Shown piece by piece: positions 35,001 to 45,647 of a stretch of 64,000 nt of DNA (positions within the stretch are counted from its first letter, which is position 1; each line of letters opens with the position of its first letter). The stretch covers positions 22,404,132-22,468,131 of the forward strand of contig JALGQZ010000018.1 of NCBI GenBank assembly GCA_023105745.1, in the 5' to 3' direction. The position numbers and the translations under genes are program-made. This DNA is from Austropuccinia psidii. Taxonomy: Eukaryota > Basidiomycota > Pucciniomycetes > Pucciniales > Sphaerophragmiaceae. The notes beneath the pieces were generated by a model. The model ran no database searches. It was given only the letters and a program-made list of their open reading frames with translations, and was not told where the DNA came from.

Positions 35001-37011
35001 TTGATGCATGTGGTGAAGGTTTAGGAGCTGCTATTCATCAAGCTCAAATTGTCAATGACAAGCCTTATGAAGGTCCAATTTGTTTTATTTCAAGACAAAT
35101 TAAACCTAATGAGGACAGATATGGAGCTAGCCAAATGGAGTGCCTTTGCCTTGTTTAGGCTCCGGAAAAACTTCATTACTATCTTGATGGTAGTGTGTTT
35201 GAAGTAATTACTGATTGTAATGCAGTAAAATCACTTCTTAACATGAAAACTCCAAACAGACACATGTTAAGATGGCAGATTGCTATACAGGAGTATAGAG
35301 GCAATATGACCATAGTACATAAAGATGGAAATATTCACAAGAATGCTGATGGCTTAAGTAGATGGGCATTACCCAATAAACCTGAAAATCCTGCCTATGT
35401 TCCTACAAGTTCAGAACCTCAAATCCCAATTGAAGGAATGAACATCACAGATGTGGGAACAGAATTCTTGGAGGAAGTTAGAGAAAGCTATAAGCAAGAT
35501 AAAAACTGCCATATACTTACTGCTCTACTTGACAAAGATTGCAAATATGCAGCATTGGATAATTCTCTGGATGATATTTGGAAAACATCTTATGATAATG
35601 GAAGATTCCATTTTTTTGATGGTATACTATATCATAGATCTAAACACACATGTGTCATGGTCCTATGTAGTAGAATGTTAATTAACACAATACTACTAGA
35701 ATGCCATGATAACATTTATTCTGGAAATCTGTCTGAAGACAGAACAATGGAAAGAATTAAGACATGTGCCTGGTGGCCATCTTGGAGAAAAGATGTCATT
35801 GAGTACTGTCATAGTTGTGATAGATGCCAGAAAGCCAATAAAGCTACTGGTAAAACATTTGGTCTGATGATCCATATCCAAGAACCAAGTACCCCATGGG
35901 AAGTGGTTCACATGGATTGGGTAACTGCATTACCACCTGGAGGTGATAAAAGTTACAATGCATGTCTTGTTATTGTAGACAGATATAGCAAAACACCAAT
36001 CTTTTTACCATTTAATAAAGATGACACAGCTATGGATACAGCTCTTTTGATCTGGAATAGAGTAATATCCCATACTGGTCTCTTTAAAAACATAATTAGT
36101 GGCAGAGACCCACAATTTACATCAGCCTTATGGACTAATTTACATAAGCTTTTGGGTACAAAATTATCATTCTCAACAGCATACCATCCACAAACAGATG
36201 GGTTGGCAGAAAGAATGATTCAAACCCTTGAGGACATGATCAGAAGATTTTGTGCTTATGGCCTGGAGTTTAAAGATTCTGATGGCTTTACCCATGATTG
36301 GTGTACTCTTATACCAGCATTGGAATTAGCCTAAAATACCTCAATCCATGCTTCAACAGGCAAGACCCCTGCAATGTTGGAAAAAGGATGGAACCCCAAA
36401 CTTACAATTGATACTTTGAAGAAAGATCTGGTTGACATTCATCCAACTGCTTCAAGCTTTAAACTATTGCTTGATAAAGTGAGACATCATTCAAATCAAA
36501 GCATGAATGATCCCTTTGAATATGCTAAGCAGAAATGGGATAAAAGTCATAAGACACCAGAATTCAAAGTAGGGGACTTAATACTAGTTTCAACCTTGAA
36601 CTTAATAATATTAAAGGTCCAGGGAAATTGAAAGATTCCTTTGCAGGACCATTTATTATTAAAGCCCTTCATGGGAAAAATGCAGTACAAGTAAAACTGT
36701 CAGGAGAACTGGAAAATAAACATCCAACTTTCCCTGTCAGTCTAGTAAAGCATTACACTTCAAGTGATAAGGAATTATTTCCTTTAAGAAATGAAACACC
36801 CTTAGAAGTACCCCCCTGGATCAAAGTGAGGAGAAAAAGGTACTAAAATTCTTGAAAGAAAGAAGACTTAGGGGAAAAAAATGAAAGAGAATACTTAGTC
36901 AGGTATAAAGATCCACAACATGAAGATGAATGGATTGTAGAAAGCAAAATACCTGATTCCCAAAAGCTTCTCAGAAGATTCAGACATGAGAGAAGACCAA
37001 TTGCTCAATAA
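31244..37011 (+). pseudogene. Element C Gag-Pol polyprotein (premature stops, lost active sites)
   Basis: The order is: N-terminal extension overlapping ORF1 (31244-32024), coiled-coil-like region (about 32020-32410), capsid (about 32550-33020, WPTFSGEGEYNHME), zinc knuckle CHKCGSRSHLANTC (about 33146-33187), protease (DSD at 33515-33523 instead of DSG/DTG), RT (YIDE at 34556-34567 instead of YIDD), RNase H (about 34980-35300), integrase HHCC finger (about 35700-35840), core (HMDWVT; SGRDP at 36098-36112 instead of [14 protein letters not shown]) and a chromodomain-like tail (EYLVRYKDP, about 36885). The frame is continuous from 31244 to about 36600 apart from stops at 31583, 32138, 32405, 32795, 33380, 33731, 35156 and 36332. 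Frameshifts lie near 36600 and 36810, and the likely natural end is TAA at 37009. Its start codon is ATA. It is inactive as it stands. Confidence 0.92.
31393..31458 (+). other. Element C ORF1 intron 2, coding in the Gag-Pol frame
   Basis: This is a 66-nt candidate intron: GTTAGC donor (weak), CTGACATAAC branch region, TGTTAG acceptor. Its removal deletes both ORF1-frame stops without changing frame. The same 66 nt are open, and coding by family similarity, in the polyprotein frame. Confidence 0.45.
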
Positions 37012-37138
37012 AAAGTTTGAATTGTGTGCTTTGCATACTTGAAAGTATAAGTAGAGAGGTTGGACAGTGGATAATAACCCCCCCAAATAACTTGGGGGTA
37101 CACTACAAAAGAAAGATTGTGGTACAATTTTTTTTGGT

Positions 37139-37147
37139 AGTAGGGAA
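37139..37147 (+). promoter_or_regulatory. Polypurine tract of element C
   Basis: The sequence GTAGGGAA-like (GTAGTAGGGAA) directly precedes the 3' LTR start at 37148. It is short but correctly placed. Confidence 0.6.
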
Positions 37148-39310
37148 TGGGACCCTGTGAGGTATGTATAACATACCCATAAGGCCACAAATGATTTTAT
37201 AAACAGTTAAATTTGTCTTAAACAGACTTTTTAGTTGAAATTAAAATAAAAGATAACAAAAAATAAGTATAACTTTTTTTTGGAAAAACAAAGTTATAAA
37301 TATTATGTCATTTTTGGATTCTACACCAAAAATGACCTAGGGTACATCCATAAGGTGTTATACCCAAAAACACTTATTTCTTGTGTTATTAGAAGATTTA
37401 AGAATCTCACAGTACTAATGTAACTTTTTTAAATTTTTTTTAAAATTGTTAAATTTAAGCTTAAATAAGCTTAAATTTAAAGTTGCATAAGGTTAATGCA
37501 AACTTACCAAAATTTTAGTTAAAATTGAGGTGTGGTGTATATTTACTGAATTGGCTAAGGATTTGGCATACAGAATGTAAATCCTGCGTGAGCTCAATTT
37601 AAAAGGGTTAAAGCCATGGTATGGCTTTAAATAAATAAAAGGGCAAAATCCACGCAAAAAGGTGGGACAAAGGAAAAAGACCAAATAGAGCTGGGGTACC
37701 CAACTTTTTGGATCTGCAATGATTCAATTAAGGTTTTCCACCTGTATTGGAGGCTTTTCAACCTTATTTAAACTTTAAGATTAGACTTTGATCCAACCTT
37801 AAGGTTTAAACTGGTTTTATCCCAATTTGGACAGGAATTTCAAGCTGCCAGAGGGTAAATCCCAATATGCAGGCTTGAAATCAAGGTTTTAAGAACTGTC
37901 AAAGCTTAATCAAGCTTAAAAACCTTAAGTAAGCTTAAACCCTTAAAGTTACAAGCATCAAAACCTTATCAAAAGCTAAGGTTTGGTGTGTATTGCTATT
38001 TTACGTGGAAAAATAGCAATAACTTCAAAAATTCATTAAAAATCCAAATCTTAATGGATTTGCTTGAAATTTTCACACAGATTACAATTCAATATTATCT
38101 ACATATAAATTAAATTTTAAGTATCTTTTATAAATAAATTTCCTGGATAATTAGCCTGGAAATTTACTCTTTTAATTAAGCTCAAAGATAATTATGATTT
38201 CTTTAAAAATTAATTAAAAATTAAGTTCAAGAGATTTCTGCTTGAAACTCTATTTTTAAGTTGTTCATGTGATTAACTTTAATATAAATAAATTTCTTTA
38301 TATTGAAAACTTAAAATAATTAGTTTAAATGAGGATTAAAGTTACATGGAGTTAAGAATAACACTGGTAACTTTCAATTGGAATTAAAACCAAGTTGCCT
38401 TAAGGTAAGAACTTTGTTTTTAAGTATGGTTTTTCAGTTTTGACCTGAGCACGCCCTCTATATTCATTATTAATCATGAGAGCTGCTCTGAAGACATAAA
38501 GAGAGTCTTTTCATCACTGTTTTTGTCCATCATTCATTATCAATCCAATCATATTAGAAATTTAAACAGGTAAGGTTTTATTATTTATAAAAACTTATTA
38601 TGAAAGTAATTCTTAAATTATTTTATTCTTTATTAATTTTAAATTAAAGAATTGAAATCATAGAATTCAGATTATTGTTGTAATCATCAATAATAGATTT
38701 TATATTGTAAAATTATCATCTTAAATATCTTTTAAAATCCACAAATTCCTCTTAAAAACTCTTTAATCTTGAATTTTATTATAAAAAGTTGTTTTATCTT
38801 TAAAACTATTGATTTTAGGTGTGTTTTCAACTTATAATAATTATTTGATATAATAACTGTTGTTGTTTGACTTGTTGTATTAAATAAATATTATAAGTAA
38901 GTTTTTCTTTAAAGTTCTATATTTTTTATCTAGTATTAGTTTTTTTATATAGAATTTTTTATTCTACAAGAATTATTTCTGCACAGTGTGTGTTATAATT
39001 CTTTTATGAATAATAATATTCATATTTCCACGTGTAATTGTCTCATTAAGAGCTTTACACTTGTTATTGTTATAACTGTCAGTGACTATAACAATAATAG
39101 AATAATTATAATTTATTATAATTATTATATTTTATTATTATTATTATGTTTTTATAATAATAAATAATTTTTTTTTTCATAATTATTTTTAATAATTATA
39201 TTTAAATTTGTGGTTATAATATTTTGTTATATTATATATTTATACTGAGGACAGTCATAGTACTCTTGATTCTGCTACTATTATCAAGAGTTTCATAGAC
39301 AAACCTTACA
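37148..39310 (+). repeat. 3' LTR of element C (2163 bp)
   Basis: It matches the 5' LTR along its whole length and ends AACCTTACA at 39310. Its first bases read TGGGACCCTG where the 5' copy has TGTGAGCCTG, so the terminus carries three substitutions. Confidence 0.93.
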
Positions 39311-40080
39311 CTTTCCTTTGCCCTTGTTCTGGGCTTGTTGTTGCTTTTTCATGTTGAATTGCTGCTGCTGGCCACTGGGCTGTTTTTGGCACTTGTTTGG
39401 GTGGTGGAGGGTTGTTTTTCCTCCATTCTGCTGTTAAGAGCATCATGTTCTTCTTTTCAATCAATGGATGCAATCCATTGAGTAACTTGAAAGTCTTGGG
39501 ATGGACCAGGAATTTTCTCACAGTCAGGTAAGAATTCATGCAGTTTTTCCACAGATCTGCAATGATCTGGTACTCTTTGTGCTGCAATGCATTGTTTTAG
39601 GACTTCTGGCTGGCTTTGTATATGTCCACTGAGGCTTCTTGTGGCAGTGTCAGCTCTGTTTGAAGGTAAAACAGTCTTATCAGCTTCAGAATGACACAAT
39701 TCATTATTTGGAGGGCATCAACTGACCCTTTTCCTTCTGTAACTGATTGGCTTCTGCCATAATCACCTCTATGACCTTTCTGGGAGCTTCTTGAGGGGTT
39801 ATAGCTGGCTCCTGATCTGGTTGAACGCATATTTTATGATTAAAAACCTTTAAAATAGTAATTTTATTTCAAAAAACTTACTATTGGCTGAATTCTTAGC
39901 TTTCTGAAGAGTATTACTCATATCCAATTTAATAAATTCAGAAGAAATTGATTCAGGTTTATTATTCTGAGCTATAATAACTGTATTATTATGGTCAGAA
40001 TTCAAAGTACTTGCAGGAATAATGCTTGTTACTGTTGAGGCTATATCAATATTTTCTTGTCTTACCACCTTTTCAGACAC
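39311..40080 (-). pseudogene. Element B ORF1 (5' part; 3' part at 28213-28334)
   Basis: This is the small accessory gene of element B on the minus strand, cut by element C. Exon 1 runs from TG at 40079 (after AG) to 39882; a 65-nt intron (39881-39817) follows; exon 2 starts at 39816. Recognisable pieces include PAITPQEAP just after the intron, KLIRLFYLQTELTLPQ (about 39680) and KNCMNSYLTVRKFL (about 39530). After C, the end of the gene lies at 28334-28213, with DAMENVFQMSRTMMELQKK, matching C's ORF1 end. The stop TGA (28215-28213) overlaps the ATG at 28216 in the polyprotein frame. Indels near 39710 and 39375 swap the ORF1 and polyprotein frames, so this copy is broken. Both frames stay largely open (39699-39457 and 39587-39311), showing the overlap. 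Confidence 0.65.
39817..39881 (-). other. Element B ORF1 intron carrying the Gag-Pol start codon
   Basis: This 65-nt intron has a consensus GTAAGT donor and acceptor ACCAG. ATG at 39830-39828, 14 nt before the exon, opens the frame MRSTRSGASYNPS, the N-terminus of the polyprotein. Spliced RNA joins AAT across the junction in the ORF1 frame. Confidence 0.6.
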
Positions 40081-40286
40081 TAAAATTAATGAAAAAGCCA
40101 GTTAATTAAGTAAAAAAAAGTGTATTTCAAAAGAGAAATAAAAATATAAGTCTCACTTATAATATGAAAAAATTATTCTTTTATGGATTTTTGGAATTAT
40201 GAGTATTTTTATATGTTTTTTAAATTTTTTAATATAAGAAAAAGGATTAAAGAAGAGTAAAAAAATATGTCATGGGTAAAATATCA

Positions 40287-40300
40287 CAGCTGGGCCCCCA
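40287..40300 (-). promoter_or_regulatory. Primer-binding site of element B
   Basis: TGGGGGCCCAGCTG on the minus strand, two bases inside the 5' LTR end. Confidence 0.7.
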
Positions 40301-40302
40301 AA

Positions 40303-42114
40303 TGTGAGGTGTGGATATGAAACTTTGATAAAATATCAAGTACTTTTCCTGTCCCCAAAATTTGTATAAGGTAAAATTATTTAAAAATAGCAAGAAGTAG
40401 TATTTTTAGGAAGAAAACACGCCAATTCTATTGTTTTGAACCTTGTAAGTATAAAAAAATAATATAATAAGAATCTATTGTTTTACCAACAATAAAGATT
40501 TATCCAAATATACTCTACAAGAGACATTTAAGGCTACAAAACAAATTTCTTCAAGAGCAATTTCAATTGGAATTAATTGAGAAAAGAACTGCAAGCAATT
40601 AATTAAAGAACAAAGTCTTTAAAAAGAGATTTAAAGAAAAAACACACCCAAAAGTGACCAGAGTGAATTTGGAAACAAAGTGACAAATCTCACAGTGATG
40701 AAAGATGCTTTAATTCACTTTTGGGGTGGTTCAGGGGTAAAGATGATCATAAGAGTTACAAAAAGTGATTATGATGATTTTTTCACGTGGTTAAAAGGTT
40801 TAAAATGATATGAAAAGGGTGGTTGGAATCTTTTATTTATTGGTTTAACAGTGTTTAAACTAATTATAAAAGGAAAAGATTCTAACATGAAGAGAAAAGT
40901 GGGGCAAAGAAGACATTCTTTCATAGCCATCAATTTTCTTACTTCAAAAGTAACAATTACTCTTGTCAATCATGGAAAACACTCTGACAACAGAAAAGCC
41001 AATTATGGCATCATTACCCCTGGTTTAAACCACAAAGGGCTGGTTTGAGCCACTTTAGACCCTTAAATCAGCCATTACTATAGTAATACCTGGTCTAGAG
41101 CCTTCAAAACACGTCAGAATGAGTGTAAGAGATGTAGAAACCAGTCAAAACTGTTTTTACTAAGATTGTTTTATCTTAAGGGTAGCTTCACCCTCTTGGA
41201 AACAGTTAAAACTAACCTGGTTGGTATCAAAACCTCATCATCAATTGAGTCACAGACCCTGTGACTCAATTCCAGGCCAAAGTGATGAAATTTTGCGTGG
41301 ATTTTGACATCTCACGCCTGTCAGCAAGGAGTTTGGGGGTCTGGCTCCCCCTTAGAGGTAGAGTTCCTTTTCCCCCCAAATTTAATCTTTCAAATTTATT
41401 TTTTACTTTAATTCCTCATCATGTATTATACTTACAATTTATATATGTAATTCAATTGAGTTTTACAATACAATACTGTAGTAATTGACACGTCATATGT
41501 AAATCAAAGTTCACTTATGTAATACATGCACACATTTTGACAATTCAATTGAATTCAATTGAAAATACTTCCATTCCTCATAACTTCTAAAATATACACA
41601 ACACCTCAATTTCAACACAAAAATTGATGATTGACACTATATGTGATGTGAATTTGATTAAGTGTTTGAGGATTTTCAACTTTTATGCAGAAAATACAAA
41701 AAACCTAATTTAAGCTTATTTAGAGTTGAGTTGCAAACATTTTACTGAGAGGTGACCCCACCTAATTTTTTATAAGGAATCCAATGGTTAAATGAATTTT
41801 ATATGCTTATTTGTTATATAAAAAGTTATGATGAAGTTTATTTAAATTTTTTCTAAAATGATTTCATTTTGGTTAATTTTGTTAAAAATTCATTTTTAGT
41901 TAATGTTTTCAAGTAAAAATGTGTTTTTACTACTTTCAAGTTTAATGTATTTTTTATTTTAAAATTATAATTAGATTTCTTATTATGTATATAAATTGAT
42001 ATTTTTATTTTAATTCTCTTTTAATAATGTAAATAAATTTATTTTATTTATGTTTGTATATTAATTTTTTGTTTGTGGTCTTTTGGGTATATGAAATAAC
42101 CTCTAAGGCTCCTA
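40303..42114 (-). repeat. 5' LTR of element B (1812 bp)
   Basis: It pairs with 21205-23000. Its outer end is mutated (TAGGAGCC instead of TGTGAGCC), but the ACCTT target duplication at 42115-42119 fixes the boundary. Confidence 0.92.
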
Positions 42115-42119
42115 ACCTT

Positions 42120-43802
42120 TATGGCATTGGCCCATTTGAGACGATTCATATTCCACTGTGGGAATTTGAGACCCAGAGTTCATTTTTCAAGATGGAAATA
42201 TCTGTATTGACCCAGAACAGTCAATACAGTTGGGTAATCAACCCTCCAGGATCAGTCTTCAGCTTTTCACATATACTGGCCACCTTGTCTTCCCTGGGGA
42301 CTTTTTCCCCAGTTTATTAACATATTGGATTTCTTTGACTTGTTAAAGTAAATACTGATAATATTAAGTCAGTAATTTGAACTTCCTTCTTTTCCTGTCA
42401 GTGAATATTGGTGATCATATCCTTTACTAACTCCATTATTCTTTCTGGAACGTTGAAAAAGTGAATTGAGGGTTCATTTGGTTGGCTCTTTGACCTTTGG
42501 CTTTGCCTACTATCCTTTGACCTTTGGCTTCACTCTTATCTTTGTAATATCTTTTACTGCTCTCATTTTTCTTAAAGAAATATATTCTTCTTTTATTTAT
42601 TTATTCTTTGGAGCCCTACAGATGAGTTCTTGATTCCTGAGTGTGAGGCCACTCTTGCTTTCCCCAAGAACCCTGTGACATTAAGAGGGAAAAAGGAGAA
42701 GTATGTATCTGAAGATAACTTTGGGAGGCATTGAAAAAATTATTTTATGAGGCAGTATGAAACAACCTATAACTCTACCAAAGAAATATTCAAAAACTCC
42801 TTTTTTTGCTATATTTTCAAATACTCTCATGAATTAGAAGTATGGAGTGATTTATGCTTAATTTTTTCGGTAAAGGATTCCAACTCTTATTACTTTTTGT
42901 AATTGAATTAATAGTCTAAATGATAAATTACTCAACTACCTCTTATGTATACATGATAACTCAATCTCATTTGGTACCTTTTTTGTGGCATCCAGAGTAA
43001 ATATTAAGAGTTTTAATGAGCTCAGAAAGAGTGGAAATATTCTCAATCTTAATCAATAGACATGTCACTAGTGCTATAGTGATGTACTGTTGGAATTTGG
43101 GCTTCAAAAATAGAAATGAATTGTAAAAGTGAATTGAATCTCTTTGAAAGTGAGAGTGCTAATATTTCTAAGATAAAGTGTAAGTAAAATAATTGTAAAA
43201 GTATATTTGACTAAGATCTCTGAGGATTAATTCAAAGGGAATTAATCCTCTTTAAATCTTATAATTACAAATTTGAAATTAACAGAGTATATTCTGAATA
43301 AGGAAGGAGTTTTTAGTGATTAGTCTAAGCAACAATATTTGATCAATTTTGTGATAAAATCAATCTAACTATTTGAATTTTTTTGAAAAAAGAAAAATAA
43401 ATGTGGCAAACATTTAAGGAAAATAATGGGAGTTTGTATAACAAGTAGATGTTTACATGCTTTCAGGCTCACACTTGAGATTATATTTTTTACCTTTTTG
43501 ACATGAAAAGTATAAAAAATTCAATCTTTCACATTATTTAGAGTTAATTGAAAATAAAATAAATCCAATTATTATTATTTTAAGATATAAATGATCAACT
43601 CAAAACTTCCTTATTTAAAACCTTGAGGAATCTTTATTTAATGTTTTTTTTGGAAATTAGTTATATAATTAAAAGAAGAAATAATGTTTTTAGCTATAAA
43701 TAATATGCAAAGCTCAACTCTAGTGTTTATTGATATAAACTCTGTAAAAAATAAACTTTCAATCTTTTCGAAATTGATTGTGTAAATAGTAAGACTAGCA
43801 TT
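42120..43802. other. Unrecognised AT-rich DNA with a diverged repeat
   Basis: No gene is recognised. About 42200-42700 resembles about 46270-46720 in ordered blocks: a 'cacatat' block, 'cccagtt.att.aaca', 'ggtga.ca.atcc' and 'gagccct...gagt...cctgagt'. A 27-bp tandem pair containing 'ctttgacctttggctt' lies at about 42490-42535. Confidence 0.5.
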
Positions 43803-43807
43803 GTACA

Positions 43808-45642
43808 TGTAAGATGTGACTATGAAACTGATGATAATATTACTACTAATCAACAGTACTATGTCTGTTCTTATGAAATATAATTATAAAAAAAATTGTT
43901 ATAACCACAATTAAATAATTATAGAATTATTTCTTTCACGTGTTATACACTACTAGTGATTATAACAGTGAGCAGTAATTGTCTACTAGAATCAATTGCA
44001 AGAAGAATTTAATAATAAAAACTTCTTTATTAAAATAATAAAATTATTTTAATATATAATTATCTTTTACAAGAATAATTATAAATATAATTCTTGAAGA
44101 AAACTATTACTAGAGAGAAACTTTAAGAATTAAAAATAAATGACTCACTAATACTCCGAAGAGCTTATTGATAGATAAGAGTAGAGAAATTTGACGTGGA
44201 ATTGTGGATTTAAGGGATCAAAAGGATTTATAACAGTATTACAACAAAATATAGTTGGATTCTATGATTTCACGTCTTTCTGGATGATTTTGAAAGATTT
44301 AAAACACTTAAGAATAGCTTTAACTAATACTTACTTGTTGGTAATAATGATTTGATAAATTGATAAGATGATGATTATGAAAAAGCAGCAAGAAGAGGCT
44401 TCTTTTAAGTCAACAACAGCTCACAGAGGCGTGCCATGGAGCAAACTGAAAAACCAGTGAGTGAGAAAACAATAAACCCTTTTTAATTAATGATTGCATC
44501 ATCTGTTGTCACGTAAGATTATCATAATTACTTAATTGATGCTTTTACGTGACTACCAACCCCAATATGGTTAAGAATAAAAGGAGTAACATCTGTAAAT
44601 CTTCTTTTATTCTAAAATAATCATTGATTTCTCAAAGTTATCAATGTTATTGCCAATTTCATCAAAGGTTGTAATTACTGTGAATTTTTGAAGATTCAGT
44701 GTTTCACATAGAATGGTCAAAAATAAAACTTTGAATTTTACAAGTAAAACCATAATTCTTTTTGGTTGTACCATAGATAATACAGTTCTTCATTGGTCCT
44801 GAAAGTTTCAGAAGGATTCATTAAGAATTGTATTTTTAATGAATTTTTGAAGTTTTTACCTCATTTCTACGTAGAATTGCAAATAGCAGTATTTTTCTGG
44901 TTGCTATGAGGTAAATCAATGAATATAGATCCCAAAAGGGTTTAATTACTCTTTTAGGGTCTAGCCATGGAAAGTCATCAAGAATTGACGTGGTTACAGG
45001 AGTCTAAGTAGCTTATTACCTCCTTGGCACGTCAAAATAGCAGGTTATTTGCTATTTTTCTTATGATTACAGTAGGTGTAACTTGGTAACCAAGTTCCCA
45101 AAGAGTTTTAGTTTACCAATTGGGCCAAGATGAGCCATGGATCCATGCTCTGGAGCTATCCACACCTCTGAGGCCTCAGAAGTTGGGTACCCTGGCTCTC
45201 TTTGTACCAAAAGTCCATGTAAGAATACCATGATATTAAGTGCTCAAAACATGCATAACACTATTCTTAGTGTATATGTAACATGGGATTTCTCAATTTC
45301 CCATTATTTTGGCTAAAAATAAAGAAAAACAAAAATTTTCACAGATCTTTTATGTGGTATTAATGATGTGGTATTTAAGTATTTTCCATTTTACCACCTC
45401 AAATACTTAAATTGAGCTTATTCACTCTATGGAGCTACCCTAGGTGAATTTTTGTGTAGAATCCAAATCTGGTCTTAAATCCATGGATTTACTTACTCAA
45501 TAAAAAGTTATTCATCTTTTCTGAAATTGAAAATGATGAATTTTGGATATATGCATGACTTATGAGTTTTGCATAATTCAAAATTTCTTTTTAAGATAAT
45601 TGTGGCCTATTTGGGTATGTAAAATATACCTCAAGGCTCACA
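43808..45642 (-). repeat. Solo LTR (1835 bp)
   Basis: On the minus strand it starts TGTGAGCCTTGAGG at 45642 and ends ATCTTACA at 43808, with the duplication GTACA at 43803-43807 and 45643-45647. It is closest to the solo LTR at 5958-7878. Confidence 0.92.
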
Positions 45643-45647
45643 GTACA

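Larger units (their letters stand above)
28340..39310 (+). mobile_element. Element C: complete young Gypsy element nested in B
   Basis: This is a full-length plus-strand LTR retrotransposon of 10971 bp: 5' LTR 28340-30527, primer-binding site 30530, ORF1 with introns, Gag-Pol, polypurine tract and 3' LTR 37148-39310. The duplication CTTTC is at 28335-28339 and 39311-39315, and the joined flanks read through B's ORF1. The LTRs look about 96-97 percent alike by eye, so this insertion is younger than B. Most of the polyprotein stays in one frame, broken by single-base stops, with frameshifts only near the end. Its Gag and Pol match families I recall from myrtle rust. Confidence 0.95.
21205..42114 (-). 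mobile_element. Element B: complete Gypsy element hosting element C
   Basis: This is a full-length minus-strand LTR retrotransposon: 5' LTR 40303-42114, primer-binding site, ORF1, Gag-Pol, polypurine tract and 3' LTR 21205-23000. The 5-bp duplication ACCTT lies at 21200-21204 and 42115-42119. Element C (28340-39310) is inserted in the ORF1 region with its own CTTTC duplication. Removing C and one CTTTC gives an element of about 9.9 kb. By eye the two B LTRs agree at roughly 90 percent, older than C and D. The coding region is broken by stops and frameshifts. It shares LTR ends and pol sequence with element A, and protein order with C and D. Confidence 0.93.

Noticed and set aside
42490..42540. 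Minisatellite
   Set aside because: There are only two copies of a 27-bp unit, too few to call an array.
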